Of a DNA stretch of 64,000 nucleotides, positions 14,792-24,284 are shown piece after piece. The notes under the pieces are model-generated. The model worked only from the letters and a program-made list of their open reading frames with translations. It made no database searches and was not told the DNA's origin. The stretch is taken from contig CAVUEF010000015.1 of assembly GCA_963740455.1 (NCBI GenBank), positions 1-64,000 on the forward strand, given 5' to 3'. Numbering within the stretch: the first letter of the stretch is position 1; the number at the start of each line of letters is the position of its first letter. The translations under genes were made by a program, and so were the position numbers. This DNA comes from Paucibacter sp963740455. GTDB taxonomy: Bacteria > Pseudomonadota > Gammaproteobacteria > Burkholderiales > Burkholderiaceae_C.

Positions 14792-16477
14792 TCATCGCGC
14801 TGGCATCTGGCGACCAGAGTGCCTGCCGTCATCGACAAACACCCGGTCCTTGCCCTCGCGCTTGGCGACGTACATGGCTTGATCGGCGCGGTGCAGCAGG
14901 GTGTGGGGCGAGTCGTTCTCCTGGTAGGCGGCCAAACCGATGCTCGCGGTGATCTTGTCATCCAGCCCCAGCCCCAAGCTCGACCAATCGAAGGCGGCCA
15001 GACTGGCACGCATCAACTCGCAAGCCCGTTGTGCTTCTTCCGCCGAGGTCTCTGGAAATACCACCACCATTTCCTCGCCGCCCAGCCTTGCCACCATGTC
15101 GCTGCCACGCCTGGCGACATCCAGACAGCGGGCCACCGCGACCAGCACGTCATCGCCTGTGGCGTGCGAAAACTCGTCGTTGATCCGCTTGAAATCATCG
15201 ACATCCAACAAGGCAAGCGCCAACGGCCGGCCATGGCGCGCAGCACGCATGCATTCGCGTGACAACTCGGCGTCAAGCGCGCGGCGGTTCAAGAGGCCGG
15301 TGAGCGGATCCTCGCGCGACTGCCGATTCAGCTCTGCAAGCAACACACTGTTTTTCGCAGCGGCACGCTCAAGGTCTTGCTTGACCTGCTGCAGATCTGC
15401 AAGGGTTTCGCGCAGGGCCTGCTCGGCGGCAAGGGCCTGTTCGGCTTCCCACATCGCTTTCTGGGCCGCCCGGCGCTCATTGAGCGTGGCGACTTGCAGC
15501 ATGGCACGCTCACGGCGCAAGGTGAGTTCCAGGCTGGCGGCAGCGCCAAGCGCATCAAACGCCGCGCGGTAGTCGCCCGAGCTGGCATGCGCCTGGCTCA
15601 ATGCCTCGACGAGTTCCTTTTGTTCACGCAGCGCATGCGCCGCCTGAGCCTTCGCTATGCCTCGTCCGAAATGGGCAATGGCCGCTGCGTAGTCGCCGCG
15701 ACCCGAAGCAATCAAGCCGTGCAACAAAAGGGCTTCGATCTCACCGAACTGGTTGCTCGTCACCAGTTCGGCATCGACCCGCTGCAGCGTCGCACTGGCC
15801 TGCTCGATGTGGCCTTGAGCGAGTTCCAACCGCGTGAGATTGAGCAGCGCGGCAGTGCGATACGCGCTGTACTCGCTGGCGGCGATGGCACAGGCCTCTT
15901 CCAATTCTTGTCGGCCCGCGTCGAACTGACCCAGCAGTTGGTAGACGTAGCCGAGATTGACACGAACCCTGGCGCGCTCAACGGGTATGCCCAACTCGTC
16001 CACGATCACGCGCGCCTCACGCAAATTGCGCAGTCCCTCTTCGAAGTCGCTGCGGCGGATCCAGACCACGCCTTGATTGTTCAGGCATCGGGCGACGCCT
16101 TCCCGGTCACCGAGTGCGGCGAATGCCTGGCGAGCTTCCTCGCATGCCTCGAGCGCAGCCACCGTGTCGCCCGAACATTCGTAGCACCAAGCCAGGCGCC
16201 TTGCGCAACAGGCCGCGATCCAGCGCTCGCCGCGCGCGCTGGCCGTGGCCTTGGCAACAAGCAGCGGGTTGATGACGGCAGCATGCTGGCCAGACAGATC
16301 CAGTTCATCGTTCAGCAGTTGCTCGGCCTGGCGAAATTGCGTGGCGTCGCCGATTTTCGCAAGCACAGCAATCGCGTCGAGAATAGGCTTCAGGGCCGAC
16401 TCGCCCTGGTCGGTGCGCGTGCCTTGCCGGGCGAGCGCATCGCGTGCGCGCCCAAGCGCCTTCAAAGCAGCATGCAT
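14792..16477 (-). CDS. TPR-repeat diguanylate cyclase (GGDEF domain), cytosolic
   Basis: 561 residues from the ATG at 16477. There is no membrane segment. The first ~330 residues are helical tetratricopeptide-like repeats (for example GVARCLNNQGVVWIRRSDFE and ARVRVNLGYVYQLLGQFDAG). A coiled coil (LRETLADLQQVKQDLERAAA) follows, then the GGDEF domain beginning DPLTGLLNRRALD. The active-site loop is GGEEM (466-470), an accepted active variant, and the product-inhibition site RGSD (457-460) is intact, so it should make c-di-GMP with feedback control. The open frame extends upstream to 16558 but would overlap the S4 gene; the ATG at 16477 leaves a 40-nt gap. Likely the last gene of the operon with the S4 protein, ThDP enzyme and MFS genes. 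Confidence 0.9.
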   Translation of the reverse strand: MHAALKALGRARDALARQGTRTDQGESALKPILDAIAVLAKIGDATQFRQAEQLLNDELDLSGQHAAVINPLLVAKATASARGERWIAACCARRLAWCYECSGDTVAALEACEEARQAFAALGDREGVARCLNNQGVVWIRRSDFEEGLRNLREARVIVDELGIPVERARVRVNLGYVYQLLGQFDAGRQELEEACAIAASEYSAYRTAALLNLTRLELAQGHIEQASATLQRVDAELVTSNQFGEIEALLLHGLIASGRGDYAAAIAHFGRGIAKAQAAHALREQKELVEALSQAHASSGDYRAAFDALGAAASLELTLRRERAMLQVATLNERRAAQKAMWEAEQALAAEQALRETLADLQQVKQDLERAAAKNSVLLAELNRQSREDPLTGLLNRRALDAELSRECMRAARHGRPLALALLDVDDFKRINDEFSHATGDDVLVAVARCLDVARRGSDMVARLGGEEMVVVFPETSAEEAQRACELMRASLAAFDWSSLGLGLDDKITASIGLAAYQENDSPHTLLHRADQAMYVAKREGKDRVFVDDGRHSGRQMPAR

Positions 16478-16517
16478 TCGATTCACGCTCCAGAACTGGA
16501 CATCAATCGACCCCGTC

Positions 16518-16781
16518 TCAAGTATCGCCGACCTTGTGAATCTGCGCCGGCGCGTCAATCTTGCCCTCGCCCACCACGCGAATGCGCAGGTCGCCCAGCG
16601 CCACCACCTGACCGGCGCGCAGCTTGGCTGTTTTGCGCAGCTCGATCTGGCCGTCTACCGCTACCAAGCCTTCGGTGATCATCATGCGCGCGCCGCCGCC
16701 GCTGTGCGCCATGCCGGTGGCTTTCAACAGACGATCGAGCGTGATGAATTCGCCGCGCAATTCAAAATCGGTCGCTGTCAT
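16518..16781 (-). CDS. S4-domain RNA-binding protein (YbcJ-like)
   Basis: 87 residues, essentially one S4 domain: FITLDRLLKATGMAHSGGGA, then MMITEGLVAVDGQIELRKTAKLRAGQVV. Small S4 proteins of the YbcJ group bind structured RNA and are thought to act on ribosomes or tRNA; the precise role is unsettled. Its ATG overlaps the stop codon of the ThDP-enzyme gene by 4 nt (ATGA), so the two are translationally coupled. The C-terminal IRVVGEGKIDAPAQIHKVGD is an ordinary extension. No catalytic residues are present. Confidence 0.85.
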   Translation of the reverse strand: MTATDFELRGEFITLDRLLKATGMAHSGGGARMMITEGLVAVDGQIELRKTAKLRAGQVVALGDLRIRVVGEGKIDAPAQIHKVGDT

Positions 16782-18541
16782 TGGCCCAGCCTCTTCTTCG
16801 CAGCGGCGCGGATGGCGCTCAATGTGGTGCGGCTCGTGCTCTGGTCGGCGTCGAGCTTCAGATGCAGCAAGGTCGGCTGCTCGCTCGTCATCGCTTCAAA
16901 CAGCGCAGGTTCGAACTGCTCGGTGCGGTCGATGCGTGCCGCCCTCCAACCGTAGGCCAGCGCCAGCGCGGCGAAGTCGGGGTTGAACAGATCGCTGCCG
17001 CTGACGCGCCCCGGGTACTCGCGCTCCTGGTGCATGCGGATCGTGCCGTAAGTGCCGTTGTCGACCACGATGCACAGCAGCTTCTTGGCGCCATAGCCCG
17101 TGGCGGTGGCAAGCTCCTGGCCGTTCATCAGAAAGTCGCCATCGCCAGCGATGTTGACGACCCAGCGCTGCGCCGGCGATTGACGCCCGGCGTCGTTCTG
17201 CCCTCGCCAGTCCGATTGCAGCAAGCTCGCCGCCACCGCCGCCGGCAGTCCGTAGCCCATCGCCCCGGAGGTCGGCGCCAGCTGGCTGCGGCCAAAGCGC
17301 TGCATGCCGGTGTAGCGATGAAAGCGCTGCAGCCAGCCGCTGAAGTTTCCCGCGCCATTCGTATAGATCGTGTCCTCGGGCAGCAGCGCACCGAGCGACT
17401 CGATGACGGCTGCCATGTCCAGCGGCGACACCGGCTGGTGTGCTTGATTGGCCAGATAGTCGGGATGCGCGGCGCGCGTCGACTCCATCCATCCGACAGT
17501 GTCGGGCGCTGCGATCGACTTGAAAGCCGTCGCTGCGCAAGCCATGCTTGACTGCACCAGCAAGTCGGCCGAGTAGACGCGGCCCAGTTCCTCGGCGCCG
17601 GCGTGAACGTGGATCAGCTTCTGTGTGGGGCGCGGCGCTTGCAGCAGGCTGTAGCCGCCGGTCGTCATCTCGCCCAGGCGCGCCCCGATGGCCAGGATCA
17701 GGTCGGACTCATGAATGCGCAGCGCCAGCTTCGGAGCGATGCCGATGCCGACCTCGCCGGCATACAGCGGGTGCGCGTTGTCGAACAGGTCCTGAAAGCG
17801 GAAGGCGCATCCCACCGGCAAGGCCCAAGCCTCGGCAAAGCTCTGCAGGTCGGCGCAAGCCTGACGCGTCCAGCCGCCGCCACCGACGATCACAAAGGGA
17901 CGGCTGGCCGCCAACAGCATCTCGCGCGCCTTGGCGAGCGCCGCCGGTGTTGGCCAGGCGTGCGCGGTCTCTACGCGACCTGGCACCGGCGCCGTGGTGG
18001 TCTGGGTCAGCATGTCTTCGGGCAGCACCAGCACCACCGGCCCGGGGCGCCCTTGCAGCGCCGTGTGGAAGGCGCGCGCCACATATTCGGGCAGACGGTT
18101 CGCGTCATGCACCTCGCCCACCCATTTGGCAAGCCCCAGCGTGCCGGGTCCGAACATCTGGCGGAAATCGATCTCCTGGAAAGCCTCGCGGTCGCGCTGG
18201 TCGCTGGCCACCTGACCGACGAACAGAATCATCGGCGTGCTGTCCTGGAACGCCGTGTGCACGCCGATGCTGGCATTCGTGGCGCCGGGCCCGCGCGTGA
18301 CAAAGCAGATGCCGGGGCGCCCGCTCAATTTGCCCTGCGCCTCGGCCATGAAGGCGGCACCGCCCTCATGGCGGCAGGCGACAAAGCGGATCTTCTGGCG
18401 GTACTCGTGAAAACCGTCGAGCACGGCCAGATAGCTTTCGCCGGGAACGCCGAAGACTGTGTCGATGCCCTGGGCGATCAGGGCCTCGACCAGCACATGG
18501 CCGGCCAGACGCGGCGTCACAGAAGAAGGATGAATGCTCAT
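16778..18541 (-). CDS. Thiamine-diphosphate-dependent enzyme (acetolactate synthase/benzoylformate decarboxylase-like)
   Basis: 587 residues with the three-domain fold of ThDP enzymes. The N-terminal domain has FGVPGESYLAVLDG and the catalytic glutamate E59 in CRHEGGAAFMAEA. The central domain follows (PFVIVGGGGWTRQACADL). The C-terminal ThDP-binding motif is GDGDFLMNGQELATA, ending in VDNGTYGTIRMHQ. It resembles orphan large-subunit proteins annotated as acetolactate synthase-like, but no ilvN-type regulatory subunit is next to it, and the catabolic role is unknown. The gene ends inside the S4 gene start. An MFS transporter gene lies 27 nt upstream in the same direction, so a transported keto acid or related substrate is possible. 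Confidence 0.85.
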   Translation of the reverse strand: MSIHPSSVTPRLAGHVLVEALIAQGIDTVFGVPGESYLAVLDGFHEYRQKIRFVACRHEGGAAFMAEAQGKLSGRPGICFVTRGPGATNASIGVHTAFQDSTPMILFVGQVASDQRDREAFQEIDFRQMFGPGTLGLAKWVGEVHDANRLPEYVARAFHTALQGRPGPVVLVLPEDMLTQTTTAPVPGRVETAHAWPTPAALAKAREMLLAASRPFVIVGGGGWTRQACADLQSFAEAWALPVGCAFRFQDLFDNAHPLYAGEVGIGIAPKLALRIHESDLILAIGARLGEMTTGGYSLLQAPRPTQKLIHVHAGAEELGRVYSADLLVQSSMACAATAFKSIAAPDTVGWMESTRAAHPDYLANQAHQPVSPLDMAAVIESLGALLPEDTIYTNGAGNFSGWLQRFHRYTGMQRFGRSQLAPTSGAMGYGLPAAVAASLLQSDWRGQNDAGRQSPAQRWVVNIAGDGDFLMNGQELATATGYGAKKLLCIVVDNGTYGTIRMHQEREYPGRVSGSDLFNPDFAALALAYGWRAARIDRTEQFEPALFEAMTSEQPTLLHLKLDADQSTSRTTLSAIRAAAKKRLGQ

Positions 18542-18568
18542 GCAAGCACTGTAACGCGGCGCCCAGGC

Positions 18569-19825
18569 TCAGGCCGAGGCCAATGCGGAATTGCGACGCG
18601 CCAAGTAGCCGGCCACCATTGCCGCAGAGGCCACGCCCAGCATCAGTGCAAACGCCGCGCCGACGAACACGCTCGCTGGCTGGCCACGGTCGAGCATCGC
18701 ACCGAAGATCGGCGCCGACACCGCAAACCCCACGTCCAGGCCCGAGTAGACCGTGCCGTAGACGCGGCCCGTCGCACCCGGCGGCGAGGCGCGCTTGATC
18801 AGCATGTCGCGCGATGGGCTCGCCAGACCCGTGCCAAAGCCCGCCAAGGCGGCCAGCGTCGCGGCGATGGGCCCCGACAGCCAGCCGCTGGCCGTGAGCA
18901 GCAGCAGAGCGGCGGCAAAGGACATGGCCACGGCGATGCTGCGCTCGAGCTGGCGCACGCGCGCCACCAGGAAGCCGCCCAACACCATGCCGGTGGCGCT
19001 GCTGAGCATGTAGCCCGTCACCACATAGGCGGTGGTCGATAGCGGCAGCCCGTAGAGGCTCGCCAGCGCGGGGCTGGCGAATCCCTGGATGGCGCTCAAG
19101 GCCGCCGTGCTCCAGAAGAAGAACGAGAAGCACAGCCACACCGAAGACAGTCGCAAGAAGGCCATCGGGTGTTCGCTGACTTTTGTCTCGGCCTTGTTCG
19201 TTTCATGCGCCCATTTGCCCTGGGCGTCATCGATCGCATCACGCTGCCACCACATCAATGACAGCACCGCGACCGCCAACAGGCCCGTGCCGAGATAGGC
19301 CCAACGCCAGTTGCCACTGGCCTGGGCAATGCCAACAATGAACACCGGCGCCAGCGCCCAACCGAGGTTGCCGCTGATGCCATGCACCGAAAACCCATGG
19401 CCCAGACGCGGCTGCGAGACGCGCTTGTTCAGAATCGTGAAATCGACCGGGTGGAACGGCGAATTGCCGAGGCCCGCCAGCGCCGCAGCCAACATCAGGC
19501 CGCCATAGCCGGTGGCGCTGCCCGCGGCGATGGAGGCCAGCACAAAGCAGCCCAGCGACACAAACAACACTGGCCGGGCGCCCGTGCGGTCGACCAGGAA
19601 ACCGGCCGACGCCTGACCGATGCCCGAGATCACGAAGAACAGCGTGACCAGCAGACCGAGCTCGGAAAAACTCAAGCCGAATTCGCGCATGAAGACCGGA
19701 AACAGCGGCGGCAGCAGCAGATGAAAGAAGTGCGATGTACTGTGCGCCACGCCGATCAGGCTGATGGTCTTGAAGTCGCCTCGGACCGAGACGCTGCGGT
19801 CGGGATGGGTGGTTGTGCTGCTCAT
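18569..19825 (-). CDS. MFS transporter (Fsr-like)
   Basis: 418 residues with about twelve membrane segments. The Fsr (fosmidomycin-resistance)/YfnC-like family is suggested by ISLIGVAHSTSHFFHLLLPP near the N-terminus, GQASAGFLVDRTGARPVL (MFS motif A between segments 2 and 3), and GNSPFHPVDFTILNKRV, where the proline-histidine-proline stretch is characteristic. The substrate is unknown; relatives export drugs or carry organic acids. It precedes the ThDP enzyme gene by 27 nt and is probably the first gene of that operon. I found no convincing promoter in the 52 bp before the terminator of the neighbouring gene. Confidence 0.85.
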   Translation of the reverse strand: MSSTTTHPDRSVSVRGDFKTISLIGVAHSTSHFFHLLLPPLFPVFMREFGLSFSELGLLVTLFFVISGIGQASAGFLVDRTGARPVLFVSLGCFVLASIAAGSATGYGGLMLAAALAGLGNSPFHPVDFTILNKRVSQPRLGHGFSVHGISGNLGWALAPVFIVGIAQASGNWRWAYLGTGLLAVAVLSLMWWQRDAIDDAQGKWAHETNKAETKVSEHPMAFLRLSSVWLCFSFFFWSTAALSAIQGFASPALASLYGLPLSTTAYVVTGYMLSSATGMVLGGFLVARVRQLERSIAVAMSFAAALLLLTASGWLSGPIAATLAALAGFGTGLASPSRDMLIKRASPPGATGRVYGTVYSGLDVGFAVSAPIFGAMLDRGQPASVFVGAAFALMLGVASAAMVAGYLARRNSALASA

Positions 19826-19877
19826 GACCGCACTTTAAGTCGTTTCGGCCAAGCCGCGCTGATGCCCTGGAATTGAA

Positions 19878-19899
19878 AACGGGAGCCGAAGCTCCCGTT
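19878..19899 (-). terminator. Rho-independent terminator of the PEP-CTERM gene
   Basis: On the minus strand: AACGGGAGC-TTCG-GCTCCCGTT followed by TTC-rich sequence, a 9-bp stem closed by a stable UUCG tetraloop and a T-run. It lies 23 nt after the stop codon at 19922 and separates this gene from the MFS operon. Confidence 0.85.
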
Positions 19900-19921
19900 G
19901 TAAGTGCCGCTCGAAATTCAG

Positions 19922-20764
19922 TCAGTCTCGAACTGGATTTCCATTGCGTCGGGTAAATGCCAGCCCGGCAAGAGCGAGGCTCAACAGACCCAGCGTCGCC
20001 GGTTCCGGCACGTTGCCACCCCCAGGGGGCGCTGCTGATTGCAAGTGGACGCTGTAGGTGAAATCCGTGAAGCCAAGGCGACTTGCTGAATTGCTCGAAT
20101 AATTCCAATCCTGTACAAAGAGGAGGTCGTTAAAGATGTTTGTCGGTCCGACGGCTGCTGTATCCGACAGTCGCGTCTGCCCGTCGCCCTGGGCATAAAC
20201 CACGGCGCTGCCGCTACTTTCGTACACGTAGAGTTGGTTGAGCGCATGGTCAGTACTGCCCGTGACGCCGTTCATGGCGAGACTTACGCCATCGATCAAA
20301 GTGCTGCCTGACGTCGTCACCCCCACATAGCCGAACTGGACATTCATGCGATTTCCTGGCTCACTGCGTCGAGGACCCGGAAAGTACGAGCTAGGCGAGC
20401 CGCTCGCATTGAACGCTCCTGCGAGCTTGAAGCCGGCCGAGGTCGCCGATGCAATTGGTGTAAAGATGACATCCGTGGCAGCTGGCCCGTAGACGCTGTC
20501 TGAAGCCGTCAGCCCCGGAAACCAGACGCCGAAGCTGGTTGGGCTGAAGTTGAAGGTGGCGTCGCCAATCGTGCACCCGCCAGAGGAAATGAAAGACGCC
20601 AACGATCCGCTGACGCATGCGGGCGTTGCTCGCGCAAATCCGGGAACGAGCAACAAGGTGGCCACAAGCAGGCCATAGCCACGACTGCGCGTCGAGTGCT
20701 TGACAGTTCTGTCGAAATCGCCGGCGCGGCGCGGACTTCCTGCAAAGGTCGAAATGGTGTTCAT
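19922..20764 (-). CDS. PEP-CTERM sorting-domain protein
   Basis: 280 residues. PEP-CTERM proteins are exported and then processed at the membrane by exosortase, usually in exopolysaccharide-producing bacteria. The C-terminal signal is NVPEPATLGLLSLALAGLAF followed by the basic RR: the PEP motif, hydrophobic segment and arginine anchor in order. The N-terminal leader is GYGLLVATLLLVPGFARATP. The start at 20764 has AGGAGAT upstream. The mature part is Ser/Gly/Thr-rich with no recognised domain (CVSGSLASFISSGGCTIGDA near the start is like other PEP-CTERM cargo). No exosortase or EPS genes are in the window. It lies directly downstream of the SARP regulator. Confidence 0.88.
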   Translation of the reverse strand: MNTISTFAGSPRRAGDFDRTVKHSTRSRGYGLLVATLLLVPGFARATPACVSGSLASFISSGGCTIGDATFNFSPTSFGVWFPGLTASDSVYGPAATDVIFTPIASATSAGFKLAGAFNASGSPSSYFPGPRRSEPGNRMNVQFGYVGVTTSGSTLIDGVSLAMNGVTGSTDHALNQLYVYESSGSAVVYAQGDGQTRLSDTAAVGPTNIFNDLLFVQDWNYSSNSASRLGFTDFTYSVHLQSAAPPGGGNVPEPATLGLLSLALAGLAFTRRNGNPVRD

Positions 20765-20834
20765 CGCTGTATCTCCTGTCGAGTTGGTTTCCCTGAGCCG
20801 AAGCCACTCTAACGAGGGCAGCGTTAGTACTGCG

Positions 20835-23800
20835 TTAGTCTGGCCTTGGCAGTGCGGCGCCCGGCAGCCTTGGCAGCACCACCCCACGCGCCAGGTAGGT
20901 CTCGCGCCAACCGGGCGGCAGCGTGGAGGCGGCGCGGTGCATCCAGCTCGATGCACGCAAGGCAATGACCTGGGCCAGATCGGCACGCGGCCCGATCAGC
21001 GCAGCGCAAAGTTCGGCGGCCATGCGCGGGAACAGATCGCCGCCGACCACGCCGCTGTCCATGCGCTGCCAGGCTGCCAGCGCGGCCTCGACCGCCGCGT
21101 CGGCGCGACCGGCGCTGCGCAGGGCGGCGACCCGGCGCACCTGCAGGCCCAGCCACATGCCGTGCGCGCCGCTCTCGCGCGCGGCCGCCAGGCTGATGCC
21201 CAGCAGCGGCAGCACGCGTGCCGGCTCGCATCCAGGCTGCGCCAGGCACAGCACGCGCGTGCGGATTCTGAGGTCGTCGATGGCACCGACTTGCTCAAGC
21301 ACGGCATCGGCGTCGGCCGCCTCGCCGATGTACAGCTGTGCCGCCGCGATGAGCGTGCGCTCGACCGCAGCGAGGTCACTTCGGGCTTGCAGTTCTCGCA
21401 AACCCATGACCGCCAAGTCACGCCGACCAAGCTCGAAATGGAGCAAATGGCGCCGCACCATCAACTGCACCCGTTGGCGCATCATGCCTTGGGCGCACAG
21501 TTGCGCGACTCGGTCGAACAGGGTCAGCGCGGCGCCAAGCTCGCCGGCCGCGGCCAGCGCGGTGGCACGCGTCGCGTCCTTTGCCGCCCGGCTGCCGGAG
21601 ATGACTTCGACGCGGTCCAGTCCGGCCTGCGCCTCGCCGCTCCAACGCAGCGCCTCGGCCAAGTCGCCCTGCTCGATCGCATTATTGGCCAGCGCGTCGG
21701 CCGCATCGAGCATGTTGCGCTGGTCATGCGTCAAACCGGCCTGCCGATACGTCTCGACAAACCGGGCACTGCTTTGCTCGTAGCGGCCCGCCGCAGCGTA
21801 GAGCATGCCCAGGCCATGCGTCATGCGCAACTCGCGGTTGGCCCTGCGCAGACGTGAAGTCGCCGCATCGACATTGCGCAGCACTTCGATCGCCCGCTCG
21901 GTCAGGCGCACCGCATCGGCCACTTCACGCCGTTCCCAATGGATCAGCACCAATATCCACAGCAACTCAACCTCGATGTCGGGCAGGCCAGCGGCTTGCG
22001 CCAGCGCGCCCTGCGCCACCTGCCGTGCCTCATCCAGTCGCCGCGTCTCGAGCCGCAACAAAGCATCCACCAGCGCCGCCGTCGCTCGCTGGCCTTCGTC
22101 TTCGGCCAGTTCGTTCAACGCCTGCCCGCAGTCGATCAGACGCTGGTCGTATGAAATTTCAGTCAGCGCCTCGGCCTCGGCAGCGAAAGCATCGAACGCA
22201 GCACGCCGCTCGCCGGCCTGGCGCAGGATGATCGCCGCGCGCTGGTAGAACTCGGCCGCCTCGCGAAAACACCAGGCATCGCGGGCCCGCGACCCCGCAC
22301 TGTTCAGATGCGGCACGGCCCGCAGCGGCTGGCCCGCGGCAACCCAGTGCTCGGCAATCCGCACCGGCTCGCCCTGCTCGTGTTCGACAAAGGCAGCGAT
22401 CTCGGCGTGCAGCGCCCGTGCGATGGCCCGGGGCACCGCCGCCGTTGCTGCCTCGGCGATCAGGTCGTGGACGAAGCCGCTGTCGCGCAGCACCTGCGCG
22501 GCTTCGAGTTCGGCCCAGGCGTCGGCCAGATCAAGCGGGCGCATGCCGAGCACTTGCGCGACCAGCGGCGCCGACAGATCCTGCCCGGCCACTGCGGCGC
22601 AGCGTGCCACGCGCAGCGCCAAAGGCGTGAGCCGCGCCAGGCGCTGCTGGATGAGCCGGACCACGTTCGGGGCGCTGGGCCAGGCCCAGGGCGGCGGCGA
22701 CCCCGGCTGCGCCACCAGCGCGCTGTGCTGCGCCGTCGGCACCGTCAACGCCGCCTTCAGGGTCTCGAGCAGGAACAGCGGATTGCCGCCGGTGCGCTGC
22801 TGCAAGGCCTGGGCCTGCGCGGCGCCGCCGATGCCGGCGATCGCCAGCGACTCCAGCAAGGCCGCGATCTCGCCGCCATCCAGCGGTTGCAGGCTCAGCG
22901 TCTGCACCTGGACCTCGGCGCTCAGTCCATCGACCAGCGCACGGCCCGCCGCGCTCAGCTCGCCGGGCCGCATCGCCAGCACCCAGCCGCTGTGGCCTGC
23001 GGCGATCAGCGGCGCCAGCAATTCGATGCTGGCGTCGTCGGCAAATTGCAAGTCGTCAAGAGCGAATGCGCGCAGGCCGCCCTCAGCCGCCGAGCGCAAC
23101 ACTGCGTCCAGCGCCTTGAGCAGCCGGGCGCGATCGTCATCACGCGTCATCGGCATGGCGTCGCCCAACTCGGGCAGCACGCGCGCCAGCACCTGGCGCT
23201 CTGCGGGCTCACCCACCCACTCGAACTCCCTGAGCAGCGCGCGCACGCAACGCCCGAGCGCGGCATACGGAACCGCCGCATCGCCCGGTCTGGCGGCCAC
23301 CACCAACACCTTGGGCGGTGCGCCCGGACCCTGACTCGCCAGGTCCGACAGCAGACGCGACTTGCCCATGCCGGGCTCGCCCGCCAGCAACACGACCTGT
23401 CCGGTGTCGCGCGCCTGGCACAGCACGGCCCAGGCCGCCTCGCGCCCGATGCAGCGCGGCGGACGCGACACCGACACCGGCACCATCGGCACCCTGTGGT
23501 TCAGCGTCGCGGCCGGGTCCGCCGACAAGAAGGGATCCGCCCGCTCGATGGTCTGCAGCAGTTCCAGCGTTTGCGGCGATGGCACGACACCGACATCGTC
23601 CTTCAGCACTTGCTCGCAGCGATCAAAGGCGAGCAGCGCTGCAGCGCGGTCGCCGGCCAGATAGTGCAGGCGCATCACGCGCCGGTGCGCGGCCTCCGAC
23701 AAGGCGTCGGTCGCCAGCAGTTCGCCGGCATGCGTCAGGGCGTCGGCCCAGTCGCCGGCGTGCTCGGCCATCTCGCACAGCTCGACCAGCGATTGGCGCA

Positions 23801-24173
23801 ACCGGTCGCGCCGACGCACGCGCTGCTGCTCTAACCAGGCCACGAATTCGGCGCTGTAGGCGCAGGCGGCATCGCCCAGCACGCTGTCGGCCTCGTTGAG
23901 GTCGTGCACGACGCCGCTGGCCAACGCCAACGTTTCCGCGCCGACCACCAGGTCGGTGCCCACGCGCCGTCGCAACTGGAACAGACGTTGGCGCAGCGCA
24001 TTGCGCGCCATGTCATCGCCCTGGTCCGGCCACAGCAGCGCGGCCATGCGCGCGCGCGCAGTCGGCCCCTCGAGCGCCAGAAAGGCCAGCAAGGCGCCAT
24101 CGCGCGGGGGCAACGCCACGCGAGCGCCCGTGCCAGACGCGAACTGGGGATGACCGCTCAGGAACAGCTGCAC
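20835..24173 (-). CDS. SARP/AfsR-like transcriptional regulator with BTAD and AAA ATPase domains
   Basis: 1112 residues starting at GTG 24173. The N-terminus looks like the winged-helix part of SARP regulators (LALEGPTARARMAALLWPDQ, then NALRQRLFQLRRRVG). The bacterial transcriptional activation domain spans about 100-215 (EAAHRRVMRLHYLAGDRAAA, then LLAFDRCEQVLKDDVGV). A STAND-type ATPase follows with Walker A GEPGMGKSRLL (265-275) and ALDDLQFADDASIEL as the Walker B region. The rest is TPR-like helical repeats. No LuxR HTH is visible at the C-terminus. It ends 70 bp before the PEP-CTERM gene, in the same orientation; regulation of that gene is possible but unproven. The ligand and target are unknown. 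Confidence 0.85.
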   Translation of the reverse strand: MQLFLSGHPQFASGTGARVALPPRDGALLAFLALEGPTARARMAALLWPDQGDDMARNALRQRLFQLRRRVGTDLVVGAETLALASGVVHDLNEADSVLGDAACAYSAEFVAWLEQQRVRRRDRLRQSLVELCEMAEHAGDWADALTHAGELLATDALSEAAHRRVMRLHYLAGDRAAALLAFDRCEQVLKDDVGVVPSPQTLELLQTIERADPFLSADPAATLNHRVPMVPVSVSRPPRCIGREAAWAVLCQARDTGQVVLLAGEPGMGKSRLLSDLASQGPGAPPKVLVVAARPGDAAVPYAALGRCVRALLREFEWVGEPAERQVLARVLPELGDAMPMTRDDDRARLLKALDAVLRSAAEGGLRAFALDDLQFADDASIELLAPLIAAGHSGWVLAMRPGELSAAGRALVDGLSAEVQVQTLSLQPLDGGEIAALLESLAIAGIGGAAQAQALQQRTGGNPLFLLETLKAALTVPTAQHSALVAQPGSPPPWAWPSAPNVVRLIQQRLARLTPLALRVARCAAVAGQDLSAPLVAQVLGMRPLDLADAWAELEAAQVLRDSGFVHDLIAEAATAAVPRAIARALHAEIAAFVEHEQGEPVRIAEHWVAAGQPLRAVPHLNSAGSRARDAWCFREAAEFYQRAAIILRQAGERRAAFDAFAAEAEALTEISYDQRLIDCGQALNELAEDEGQRATAALVDALLRLETRRLDEARQVAQGALAQAAGLPDIEVELLWILVLIHWERREVADAVRLTERAIEVLRNVDAATSRLRRANRELRMTHGLGMLYAAAGRYEQSSARFVETYRQAGLTHDQRNMLDAADALANNAIEQGDLAEALRWSGEAQAGLDRVEVISGSRAAKDATRATALAAAGELGAALTLFDRVAQLCAQGMMRQRVQLMVRRHLLHFELGRRDLAVMGLRELQARSDLAAVERTLIAAAQLYIGEAADADAVLEQVGAIDDLRIRTRVLCLAQPGCEPARVLPLLGISLAAARESGAHGMWLGLQVRRVAALRSAGRADAAVEAALAAWQRMDSGVVGGDLFPRMAAELCAALIGPRADLAQVIALRASSWMHRAASTLPPGWRETYLARGVVLPRLPGAALPRPD

Positions 24174-24284
24174 GTCGATCCGGGTTCTCGAATCACAACG
24201 GCCGGGGACCGGACGCCGGGGCTTGAAATGGTGTCGGCTAACATCAACATATTGCTGAACTCCAATCGACTCTCCGCTACCGCC

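Noticed and set aside
16478..16558. Extra N-terminal 27 codons for the GGDEF protein.
   Set aside because: They overlap the S4 gene in another frame and look like its shadow (MTRRRRFTRSA). ATG 16477 is sounder.
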